From positions 1-45,361 of the forward strand of contig JBGPND010000016.1 in assembly GCA_041487355.1 (NCBI GenBank): DNA of 45,361 bases, written 5' to 3'. Within the stretch, counting starts at the first letter, position 1. Every line of letters starts with the position of its first letter. The translations under genes and the position numbers were made by a program. The stretch is from JAMXLO01 sp041487355. GTDB lineage: Bacteria > Pseudomonadota > Alphaproteobacteria > Acetobacterales > Acetobacteraceae. Below are positions 35,019 to 42,436 of this stretch, piece after piece. Under the pieces are notes generated by a model. That model searched no databases. It was not told the origin of the DNA and saw only the letters and a program-made list of their open reading frames with translations.

Positions 35019-36365
35019 TCAGCGCGTGAAGCCCTCCAGCTCATCCTTCGCCCAGGCGATGACCTGCTTGATCGACTGGCCATCCTTGATCCGCGCCATC
35101 ATCTGGTTGTGGATCGCGCGGTTGTAGATCTGCACCGCGATATCCGGGGGCGCCTCGGACGCAGCCAGACTGGGCTGCGCGTTGTGCCATGGCCGGATCG
35201 GGTAGTTGTAGACCGTGCCCGGGGGCGGCTCGACCGTCTCCCAGCACTTGAAGTCCAGCATGCCGGCAAACGGCGGCAGGTCGTAACCCTCGGTGGCGGC
35301 GGTGCGTGCTTCCACCTGATCACGCTGCATCAGGAATTCGACCAGTTCCTTTCCGGCGGTCTGGTTCTTGCTGAACTTCCAGACACCCCAGAAGAACGTG
35401 GCGGTCGGAACGAAGCGACCTTTCGGACCAGTTGGGGCCGAGAAGGTCCAGCTATCCGCCGCCACCTGCGGCGCATCCCGCTTGGCCACCGCGTAGGCCG
35501 AGGGCGGGTTGAAGATCAACGCGGTCTTGCCGGAGATCAGCGCGCGGTTGTTGGAGGCATCGTCATAGCTCACCGCGTCGTCGGGGTAGAACTTGACCAG
35601 CTTCTGGCAGAACTCCAGCACCTGCATCACTTCGGGCGAGTCGAGCTTGATGTTGCCCTTGTCGTCGATCAGTGCCGCACCGTAGGCCTTGAACAGCGCG
35701 CCATGCGTGTCGATGGCGTCGGTGTTGGTATTGCCGCCCATGCCGAGCGCGAAGGTCATACCGTCTTTCTGGGCCAGTTCGGCGTATTTCATGAACGCCT
35801 CCCAGGTCCACGTATCCTGCAACGCCGTGTGCTCCGGCTTCACCGGGTACATCGCCTGCACGTCCAGGCCGTGCTTCTTGAACCACGTTATCCGTGCGCA
35901 GGGCGGCTTGGTCTGAGTGCCGGAGCTCGTGGGTACGGCGACCCAGCCCTCCTTCTTCTTCGCCAGGTATTCGGCAGTGCCGCTGGCGGCGCCGAAACTG
36001 CCGGTCATCCGCTTCATCACGTCATCGACGTTGAGCAGAGAGTCGGCCTGGTTGTGCACCTCCCAGTTATAGAAGGTGTAGACGTCGTGGCCGGTCTTCG
36101 CCTGCGCCTCGGCGGCACCGGTCATCAGCAGCTTGTTGCCGTTGCCGGTGATGAAGTCGGCCGTGACCTCGACCTTGTTCTTCTCGGCCCAGGCATTGAC
36201 CTGCTTCTGCATGATGTCGTTGCCAGCGGGGACCCAGTGGTCCCAGAAGCCGATCGCGAGCTTGCCGGCGGCGCCGGCGGTGCGGATATGCACCAACGGC
36301 AAGGCGGCCGCGGCAGCCCCCAGCTTCAGAGCGCTGCGGCGCGAGACCTGACGTTCTCTTCGCAT
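35019..36365 (-). CDS. Tat-exported CUT1-type solute-binding protein, copy 1
   Basis: 448 residues from the ATG at 36365 (GGGAGAAA site just before it). The N-terminal twin-arginine signal has SRRSALKLG (8-16), a hydrophobic core and cleavage after AGAA near 33. The mature domain is a type II periplasmic binding protein starting KLAIGFWDHWVPAGN. Its sequence parallels the adjacent gene for its whole length (shared blocks such as SYDDASNNRALISGK and KRDAPQVAAD), so the two arose by tandem duplication. The ligand is unknown, perhaps a sugar, polyol or aromatic acid. Confidence 0.92.
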   Translation of the reverse strand: MRRERQVSRRSALKLGAAAAALPLVHIRTAGAAGKLAIGFWDHWVPAGNDIMQKQVNAWAEKNKVEVTADFITGNGNKLLMTGAAEAQAKTGHDVYTFYNWEVHNQADSLLNVDDVMKRMTGSFGAASGTAEYLAKKKEGWVAVPTSSGTQTKPPCARITWFKKHGLDVQAMYPVKPEHTALQDTWTWEAFMKYAELAQKDGMTFALGMGGNTNTDAIDTHGALFKAYGAALIDDKGNIKLDSPEVMQVLEFCQKLVKFYPDDAVSYDDASNNRALISGKTALIFNPPSAYAVAKRDAPQVAADSWTFSAPTGPKGRFVPTATFFWGVWKFSKNQTAGKELVEFLMQRDQVEARTAATEGYDLPPFAGMLDFKCWETVEPPPGTVYNYPIRPWHNAQPSLAASEAPPDIAVQIYNRAIHNQMMARIKDGQSIKQVIAWAKDELEGFTR

Positions 36366-36498
36366 TATCGTTTCTCCCGTTTGTGGCCGAACCTCGCGGC
36401 CGTTTTGCCTAGCCAAGCCCTGTATGGGGCGGCTTGCCGCCTTGTTTGACCGCAGCCTAACACCGAACCTGCGCCCCGGCCACACCGTCCCGGCAGGA

Positions 36499-37842
36499 TC
36501 AGCGCATGAAACCTTCCAGCTCCTCCTTCGCCCAGGCGATGACCTGCGGGATCGACCGGCCGCTTTGCAGCTTTGCCAGCATGGTCGGGTAGATACCGCG
36601 TTGGTAGATCTGCACAGCTATGTCGGGCGGGGCGGGGAACCCGGGGGTGTTGGGCTCGCCGTGATGCGACGGACGCACCGGATAGTTGAACACGGTGCCC
36701 TTCGGCGGCTCGACGTCCTCCCACACCTTGAAGTCCAGCATGCCGGCGTAAGGCGGGAGGTCGTACCCCACCACGGCCGTGCAGCGCGGCTCCACCTGCT
36801 CGCGCTCCATCAGATGTTCGATGAGTTCCTTCGCCGCGGTCTGGTTTCGCGAAAACTGCCAGACCCCCCAGAACGACTGGGAGAAGGGCACGAACCGCCC
36901 CTTGGGACCCTTCGGCGCGGAGAACGTCCAGCAATCCGCCGCCACCTGCGGTGCGTCCCGCTTGGCCACCGCCCAGGCCGAGGGCGGGTTCCAGATCAGC
37001 GCGCTCTTGCCCGAGATCAACGCGCGATTGTTCGAGGCGTCGTCATAGCTCACCGCGTCCGCCGGCAGCACCTTCACCAGCTTCTGCGCGTGCTCCAGCA
37101 CCTGGCGCACCGCGTCGGAATCGACGATGACGTTGCCCTTGGCATCGACCAGGTCCGCGCCATAGGCGGCGAACAGCGCGGCCGAGGTGTCCACGGAATC
37201 CCCGGTGGTACCGAGGCCGATGCCGAAGGTCATGCCGACCTTGTGGCACGCCTCGGCCGCCTTCAGATGCGTCTCCCAGGTCCACTCGTCCATCTCGGGG
37301 ATGTACTCGGCCTTCACCGGGTACATCTTGGTTACATCGATGCCGGCAGCGCTCTTCAACACGCTGATCCGCGCGCAGGGCGGTTTGGCCTGTGCACCCC
37401 AGCTCGACGGCACCGCGCGCCAATGCCCCTCCGCGCGGGCGAGATATTCGGCGAGGCCGCTGGCTTTGCCATATTTCGTGGTCAGCCGCTGCACCGCCTC
37501 GTCCATCGGCACGAGCTTGTCGGCGTGGTGATGGATTTCCCATTGTGAGAAATGCAGCGCGTCGTGGCCGGTGCCGGCCTGCGCCTCCGCCGCCTGCGTC
37601 AGCACGAGCTTGTTGCCGACCGAGGTGATGAAATCGATGTTCAATTCGACCTGGTTCTTCGCGCCCCAGGCCTCGCATTGCTGCTTCAGCACGGCATTGC
37701 CGGCCGGTACCCAGTGGTCCCAGAAGCCGACGGACAACCTCCCCGCGGCACGGCCGGTGCGGATATGCACCAGCGGCAGTGCCGCCGTGGCGGCCCCCAG
37801 CTTCAGGGCAGTGCGGCGTGAGACGCGGTTGGGCTTCGACAT
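36499..37842 (-). CDS. Tat-exported CUT1-type solute-binding protein, copy 2
   Basis: 447 residues from the ATG at 37842, with a GGAGGG site upstream. The Tat signal has SRRTALKLG. It is a paralogue of the next gene downstream with the same domain layout, but it differs in the middle region (for example HFSQWEIHHHADKL against TFYNWEVHNQADSL), where ligand specificity usually lies. It is separated by 133 bp from copy 1. Both presumably deliver to the single permease pair. Confidence 0.92.
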   Translation of the reverse strand: MSKPNRVSRRTALKLGAATAALPLVHIRTGRAAGRLSVGFWDHWVPAGNAVLKQQCEAWGAKNQVELNIDFITSVGNKLVLTQAAEAQAGTGHDALHFSQWEIHHHADKLVPMDEAVQRLTTKYGKASGLAEYLARAEGHWRAVPSSWGAQAKPPCARISVLKSAAGIDVTKMYPVKAEYIPEMDEWTWETHLKAAEACHKVGMTFGIGLGTTGDSVDTSAALFAAYGADLVDAKGNVIVDSDAVRQVLEHAQKLVKVLPADAVSYDDASNNRALISGKSALIWNPPSAWAVAKRDAPQVAADCWTFSAPKGPKGRFVPFSQSFWGVWQFSRNQTAAKELIEHLMEREQVEPRCTAVVGYDLPPYAGMLDFKVWEDVEPPKGTVFNYPVRPSHHGEPNTPGFPAPPDIAVQIYQRGIYPTMLAKLQSGRSIPQVIAWAKEELEGFMR

Positions 37843-37949
37843 GCGCGTTCCCTCCACTATGCAACCGTTTGCCGGTCGCGGAATTTCCCTTACTGGCCAG
37901 GGTAGAGGCAAGTCGTACTGCAAGCAACGACGCGGTGGCTGGACTCAGC

Positions 37950-39302
37950 TCAGGTCAATGCCCGCCCCGCGTGCAGCACGCGATCGATGAAGGCGTCGGC
38001 GCTGCCGAGGTAATGCGCGGGGTCGGTCAGTCGCTCGATCGCGGCGCGATCCAGTCGGCTCGCCACCGCCGGCTCGCGCGCCAGTGCATCGGCGAGCGGA
38101 ATGGCTTCGGCGAGTGCTGCATCGCAGGCATGCTTGACCACGTGGTGCGCCTCACCGCGGCCGATATGCGGCGCCAGCCCCATCATCACCGCCTCGGCAA
38201 CGATCAGTCCGCCGGTGAGGTCGAGGTTGCGGCGCATGCGGGCCTCGTCGATCACCATGCCTCCGGCGATCGCACTCGCGTGTTGCAGCGCGCCGTGCGT
38301 CAGCACGAAGGCCTGCGGCAGCGCGAGCGGCTCGGCCTGCCACGGCCCGGTGGCACGCTCGTGGTCGGCTGCCATGGCGCCGAGCATCACCGGCACCAGC
38401 GCGTGCACCATGCGTGCGGCGGCCAGGATGTATTCGCTGGCGATCGGGTTGCGCTTCTGCGGCATCGTCGATGAGGAGCCGCGGCCGGCAACGTAGGGTT
38501 CCGCCAGCTCGCCCACCTCGGTCTGCGCCAGCAGGATGACGTCGGTGGCGAGCTTCGCCAGGCTGCCGCAGACCAGGCCAAGGAAACTCACCGTCTCGGC
38601 AAGCCCGTCGCGGCAGACATGCCAGGGCGCGGCAGGCGCGGCGAGGCCCAATTCGGCGGCGAGGCCTTCCATCACCGCGATGCCCTGATCGCCGAGCGAA
38701 GCCAGCGTGCCCGCGGCACCCGCAAAGCTCACCTGCTCGACGCGCGGGCGCAGCGCATCCAGGCGGTGCACATGAGCGATCAGCGGCTGTGCCCATACCG
38801 CGCATTTCAGGCCGAGCGTGATCGGCAATGCCTGTTGCAGATGCGTCCGCCCAGCCATCACCGTGCGGCGATGCTTCTCCGCCTGGAGCGTCAATGCCGC
38901 GACCATACCGCTCAGGGCAGCGCGGACCAGCGACAGGCCCTCGCGCACCTGCAGGACGGTGGCGGTATCCATGATGTCCTGCGTGGTGGCGCCCCAATGC
39001 GTCCAACCTCCCGCGGCGCCGGCGGCACGCGACAGGCCGGCGACCAGGCCGACCACCGGGTAGCCGACATTGCGTGTGCTGGCCGCAAGGTCCTCCGTGC
39101 TGAGGTTCTCGACACGCGCCGCTTGCGTGATCGCCTCGGCGGCGTCGGTCGGGATGATGCCGAGCCGCGCCTGCACGCGAGCGAGCGCCGCTTCGACATC
39201 GAGCATGCGCTGGAAATACGTGCGCTCGTCGAACACCGCACGCATGGCATCGCTGCCATACAGCGTGCCGAGGATCGGGCTGTCGGCGGGATTGGTGGGC
39301 AT
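37950..39302 (-). CDS. pcaB: 3-carboxy-cis,cis-muconate cycloisomerase-like lyase (adenylosuccinate lyase family)
   Basis: 450 residues. It carries the aspartase/fumarase superfamily signature SSSTMPQKRNPIAS and the conserved HWGATTQDIMDT and AGRTHLQQALP blocks. Its position right after pcaHG supports the role of lactonising 3-carboxy-cis,cis-muconate in the protocatechuate branch of the beta-ketoadipate pathway. Without that context, adenylosuccinate lyase would be the alternative. No pcaC or pcaD follows. Confidence 0.85.
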   Translation of the reverse strand: MPTNPADSPILGTLYGSDAMRAVFDERTYFQRMLDVEAALARVQARLGIIPTDAAEAITQAARVENLSTEDLAASTRNVGYPVVGLVAGLSRAAGAAGGWTHWGATTQDIMDTATVLQVREGLSLVRAALSGMVAALTLQAEKHRRTVMAGRTHLQQALPITLGLKCAVWAQPLIAHVHRLDALRPRVEQVSFAGAAGTLASLGDQGIAVMEGLAAELGLAAPAAPWHVCRDGLAETVSFLGLVCGSLAKLATDVILLAQTEVGELAEPYVAGRGSSSTMPQKRNPIASEYILAAARMVHALVPVMLGAMAADHERATGPWQAEPLALPQAFVLTHGALQHASAIAGGMVIDEARMRRNLDLTGGLIVAEAVMMGLAPHIGRGEAHHVVKHACDAALAEAIPLADALAREPAVASRLDRAAIERLTDPAHYLGSADAFIDRVLHAGRALT

Positions 39303-39309
39303 TCCTCAA

Positions 39310-39406
39310 CCCCGACCCCAACCCTCCCCCGCTTCGCGGGAGAGGGGGCGGTGTCCCATCTTTCCCGCCCCCTCTCCCGCGACGCGGGGGAGGGTTGGGG
39401 TGGGGG
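39310..39406. repeat. Palindromic element, family C copy 2
   Basis: It begins CCCCGACCCCAACCCTCC and ends GGGTTGGGGTGGGGG, with inner stems CCCGC-TTCG-CGGG and CCCGC-GACG-CGGGG. It lies between pcaG and the pcaB-like gene, in the middle of their presumed transcript. Confidence 0.85.
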
Positions 39407-39432
39407 TAGCGCGAGAGGCGAGAGAGAAGGAC

Positions 39433-39954
39433 CTAGACATCGAGGAACACGGTTTCGTTCTCCCCTTGCAGCCGAACGTCCATCCGCCAGGTGGCATTGC
39501 CCGCCGGTCGTGCGATCAGCGTGGCCCGCCGCGCCGGCTCCTCGATCGAATTGAGCAACGGATCGGTCTCGTTGAGCTTCTCGCCCTGGAAATAGGCCCG
39601 CGTCACCAGCCCGCGCATCAGACCGCGCGACAGGATGCAGATGGCGATATGCGGTGCCTGCTGTGCATTGCCGTGGCCGGCCACCGGGCCGGGCTTCACC
39701 GTGATGAACCGGTACTGCCCGCTGCTGTCGGTGTTGCTGCGGCCGAAACCCGGAAAACTGTCCGACGCCGGCGGGTCGGACTGCCAGATTTCCACGCAGG
39801 CATCCGCGCACGGCTTGCCGTCGCCATCGAGCACGGCGCCGGTCAGCGTGATGCGCTCGCCCTGCGCGCCGAAGCGGGTCAGGTCAGCCCAGGACGGGTC
39901 CTCGAGCAGGTGCCAGTAGGGGCCGATGGTCTGGCTGGCAGTGGCGAACGGCAT
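39433..39954 (-). CDS. pcaG: Protocatechuate 3,4-dioxygenase alpha subunit
   Basis: 173 residues from the ATG at 39954, 4 bp after the pcaH stop. It is a short intradiol dioxygenase fold with DGDGKPCADACVEIWQSD. As in other alpha subunits, the iron ligands are not preserved. It forms the alpha-beta protomer with PcaH that cleaves protocatechuate to 3-carboxy-cis,cis-muconate. Confidence 0.93.
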   Translation of the reverse strand: MPFATASQTIGPYWHLLEDPSWADLTRFGAQGERITLTGAVLDGDGKPCADACVEIWQSDPPASDSFPGFGRSNTDSSGQYRFITVKPGPVAGHGNAQQAPHIAICILSRGLMRGLVTRAYFQGEKLNETDPLLNSIEEPARRATLIARPAGNATWRMDVRLQGENETVFLDV

Positions 39955-39958
39955 GGGA

Positions 39959-40660
39959 TCACTCCTCCATCGGCGTGGCGGCGCGGCCGCGCAGCACGAC
40001 ATCGAAACGATAGCCGAGCGCGTAGTCCGGCTCGGTGATGTCGAGATCGAACGCCGCGATCAGCCGGTTGCGCGCATGTTCGTCGGGCACCGCGTGGAAG
40101 ATCGGGTCGAACGCCAGCAGCGGGTCGCCCGGGAAATACATCTGGGTGACCAGGCGTGTGGCGAAGGCCGGGCCGAAATACGAGAAATGGATGTGGTTCG
40201 GCCGCCAGGCGTTGCGGTGATTGGGCCAGGGGTAGGCGCCTGGGCGGACAGTCAGGAACCGATAGCGGCCGTTCCCGTCGGTGAACACACGGCCCGCGCC
40301 ATGGAAATTCGGATCGAGCGGCGCGTTGTGCTGGTCGGCCGGATGGTCGTAGCGGCCGGTGGCGTTGGCCTGCCAGATTTCCACCATGGTGTGCGGCACG
40401 GGGCGGCCGTCCTCGTCGGTGATCGTGCCGGCAACGATGATGCGCTCGCCCAGCGCCGGCTTGCCGGTCGCCATGGTGAGGTCGGCCAGCGGCGGGAAGC
40501 GGCTGGCGGAGAAGCTCGGCCCGGTGGTTTCGGTGATGGTGTGGGGCAGGGGATGCAGCTTTTGCTTCGGATGCCGCTTGATCGTGCCGAGATACGCCGG
40601 CGAGTCATACGGCGGCTGCGTGCCGGGGGTCAGCGGGCGGTATGGCACTGGATCGGTCAT
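39959..40660 (-). CDS. pcaH: Protocatechuate 3,4-dioxygenase beta subunit
   Basis: 233 residues from the ATG at 40660 (GGAGGATCC site). All Fe(III) ligands of the intradiol dioxygenases are present: Tyr104 (GRYDH), Tyr143 (GAYPW), His156 and His158 (NHIHF), plus substrate-binding Arg153. It catalyses oxygen-dependent ring cleavage between the hydroxyls of protocatechuate. An FNR/FixK-type box lies 59 bp upstream. Confidence 0.95.
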   Translation of the reverse strand: MTDPVPYRPLTPGTQPPYDSPAYLGTIKRHPKQKLHPLPHTITETTGPSFSASRFPPLADLTMATGKPALGERIIVAGTITDEDGRPVPHTMVEIWQANATGRYDHPADQHNAPLDPNFHGAGRVFTDGNGRYRFLTVRPGAYPWPNHRNAWRPNHIHFSYFGPAFATRLVTQMYFPGDPLLAFDPIFHAVPDEHARNRLIAAFDLDITEPDYALGYRFDVVLRGRAATPMEE

Positions 40661-40718
40661 CGGGATCCTCCATGGCGAGGCGTTGCCGCAAGCTGTCATA
40701 GCCGCAAGGGGGGTGCAA

Positions 40719-40732
40719 TTGACCTGGATCAA
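40719..40732 (-). promoter_or_regulatory. FNR/FixK-type operator upstream of pcaH
   Basis: TTGA-CCTGGA-TCAA matches TTGA-N6-TCAA exactly and differs by one base from the box at 16054. On the minus strand a -10-like TATGAC lies at 40700-40695. With the box centred at -41.5 the start would be near 40684, consistent with class II activation. Confidence 0.7.
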
Positions 40733-40740
40733 TGCGATGC

Positions 40741-40827
40741 ACCCCCACCCCAACCCTCCCCCGCTTCGCGGGAGAGGGAGTTCAGCGCTCCCTCTCCCGC
40801 GAAGCGGGGGAGGGTTGGGGTGGGGGC
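40741..40827. repeat. Palindromic element, family C copy 3, overlapping the DgoA C-terminus
   Basis: Arms begin ACCCCCACCCCAACCCTCC and end with the reverse complement, near perfect over about 38 bases. The loop (TTCAGCGC) contains the stop codon of the aldolase gene at 40782-40784. The right arm is therefore translated as the last residues of the aldolase. Confidence 0.85.
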
Positions 40828-41441
40828 CTCGCAAGCGCCGCGACCAGCGCGTGCGCCTTGGCACCGACCGTCTCCGGGCTGTCCCCAACCCTATAAATCG
40901 CCGAACCGATGCCGAACCCCGCGGCGCCGGCGGCACGCCAGGCAGCCATGTTGCTGGCATCGATGCCGCCGACCGGCAGCACCGAGGTTCCAGCCGGCAA
41001 TATAGCCCGCAGCGCACGCAACACGGCGGGGCTCGCTGCCTCGGCCGGGAACAGCTTCAGCGCATCGGCACCGGCGGCCAGCATGGCGAATGCCTCGGCC
41101 GGCGTGAAGAATCCAGGCACGGCCAACAGCCCATGCTGCCTGGCCGCGCGCGTCACCACCGGATCGGCATGCGGCGTGACCACCAGCCTTCCCCCGGCGG
41201 CGGCGATCTCCGCCACCTGCGCCGCGGTCATCACCGTGCCGGCGCCGATCAGCAGCCGCTCGCCGAACTCACGCGCCAGCCGTGCGATGCTCGCCATCGG
41301 CTGCGGCGAATTGAATGGCACCTCGACGATGGCAATGCCCTGGCGTTCCAGTGCCTCGCCGATCGCCAGCACCTCGTCGGGCTTCACCCCGCGCAGGATG
41401 GCGATCAACGGGCAGCGCGTGAGCCAGCCCGTCAGTGCCAC
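40782..41441 (-). CDS. dgoA: 2-dehydro-3-deoxy-6-phosphogalactonate aldolase (KDPG/KDPGal type)
   Basis: 219 residues from a GTG start that overlaps the dgoK stop by 10 bp. It is a class I aldolase TIM barrel with the catalytic Glu region VEVPFNSP (near 40), the phosphate-binding GAGTVM and the Schiff-base Lys in ALKLFPAE (near 127). It cleaves 2-dehydro-3-deoxy-6-phosphogalactonate to pyruvate and glyceraldehyde-3-phosphate. The last 14 residues or so (RPPPQPSPASRERER) come from the family C repeat and replace the native end. Confidence 0.93.
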   Translation of the reverse strand: MALTGWLTRCPLIAILRGVKPDEVLAIGEALERQGIAIVEVPFNSPQPMASIARLAREFGERLLIGAGTVMTAAQVAEIAAAGGRLVVTPHADPVVTRAARQHGLLAVPGFFTPAEAFAMLAAGADALKLFPAEAASPAVLRALRAILPAGTSVLPVGGIDASNMAAWRAAGAAGFGIGSAIYRVGDSPETVGAKAHALVAALARPPPQPSPASRERER

Positions 41442-42316
41442 GCCGCATGCTCGCCGATCAGGGCCAGGCCGCGCGCGGCCGCCTCGCCGTCATGCCGCTC
41501 GGGGAACCCGCCATGGGCGGAGATCGCTCGCGCGTACAGCGCGGTGAGTTCCGGCGCGCCGATCACGTGCACCACCACGCCCTGGCTGCCCGCCAAGGCC
41601 GCGCGTACCTCGTGGCCGATCAGGATGCCGGAGAGGTAGGCAGCCGCATCGGTCTCGGCGAGCCGGCCGGCCAGCACGAGCGAGCGCGCGCCGAAGATGT
41701 GGTGCAGCAGTCCGCCGGGATCGCCGGATCGCCGCACGCCTTCGTCGAACGTCGCGCCGTCCGCGGGGCCCTCGCGCATCATGCGGCCCAGGATCGTGTG
41801 GCCCCGCAGCGCGCCGAATGCCTCGCCGGTCATGTGGGTGGTGAACCCGGCGATGCGGCCATCCTCGACGCGTGCCCATTTCGAATGGGTCCCCGGCAGG
41901 CAGGCCAGCCCGCCGCCGCCCATCGCATCCAGCACGCCGAACACCTGCGTCTCCTCGCCGCGCATCACCTCGGCGACACCCGCCTCGTCGGTCGTGGACA
42001 GGCCGGGCACCAGCTTCACCTGCGCCCAGTCGAACTCGATGTCGACCAGTGCGGCGGCGATCTCCGGCGCGCCGGCGGGGCAGGGCAGGTAGGGCGCCTC
42101 CTTCCAGCCCTGCCGGCTGCCGATCATGCCCGACAGCAGCACGTGATTCTCGCCGGCGGCGAGCCAGGGGCCGATCTCCTCGCGCAACGTGTCGGCGAAC
42201 CTGTTGTCCGGCACATTGACGATGCCGCGCAGCCCCGTTCGGCGGTCGCGGATGGTCCCGCCGGGCGCGATGCGGAAGGCGCGGAAGCTGGTGGTGCCCC
42301 AGTCGACGCCGATCAT
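41432..42316 (-). CDS. dgoK: 2-dehydro-3-deoxygalactonokinase
   Basis: 294 residues from the ATG at 42316. It has a sugar-kinase/actin-like fold with the phosphate-binding MIGVDWGTTSFRAF at the N-terminus and the PGTHSKWARV block near residue 155 that marks DgoK. It phosphorylates 2-dehydro-3-deoxygalactonate and is translationally coupled to the aldolase. No galactonate dehydratase is in the window. Confidence 0.93.
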   Translation of the reverse strand: MIGVDWGTTSFRAFRIAPGGTIRDRRTGLRGIVNVPDNRFADTLREEIGPWLAAGENHVLLSGMIGSRQGWKEAPYLPCPAGAPEIAAALVDIEFDWAQVKLVPGLSTTDEAGVAEVMRGEETQVFGVLDAMGGGGLACLPGTHSKWARVEDGRIAGFTTHMTGEAFGALRGHTILGRMMREGPADGATFDEGVRRSGDPGGLLHHIFGARSLVLAGRLAETDAAAYLSGILIGHEVRAALAGSQGVVVHVIGAPELTALYARAISAHGGFPERHDGEAAARGLALIGEHAAWH

Positions 42317-42336
42317 CGAGTGTCTCCCGCTGATAG

Positions 42337-42433
42337 TGTCATTGCGAGGAGCGAAGCGACGCGGCAATCCCGAGGTTGGTGCGCACCGACCTCGAGATTG
42401 CTTCCCCCCGCCTTCGCGGGGGTCGCAATGACA
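42337..42433. repeat. Palindromic repeat, TGTCATTGCGAG type
   Basis: Ends TGTCATTGCGAGGAGC and the complementary CGCAATGACA bracket 97 bp, with inner arms CCGAGGTTGG / CGACCTCGAG. Different in sequence from families A-C. It lies between putA and dgoK, just past the putA stop, and may terminate the putA transcript. Confidence 0.8.
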
Positions 42434-42436
42434 GCC

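Noticed and set aside
37950..39302. Annotating the lyase as adenylosuccinate lyase PurB
   Set aside because: It carries the superfamily signature only. Adjacency to pcaHG and family blocks favour the muconate cycloisomerase.
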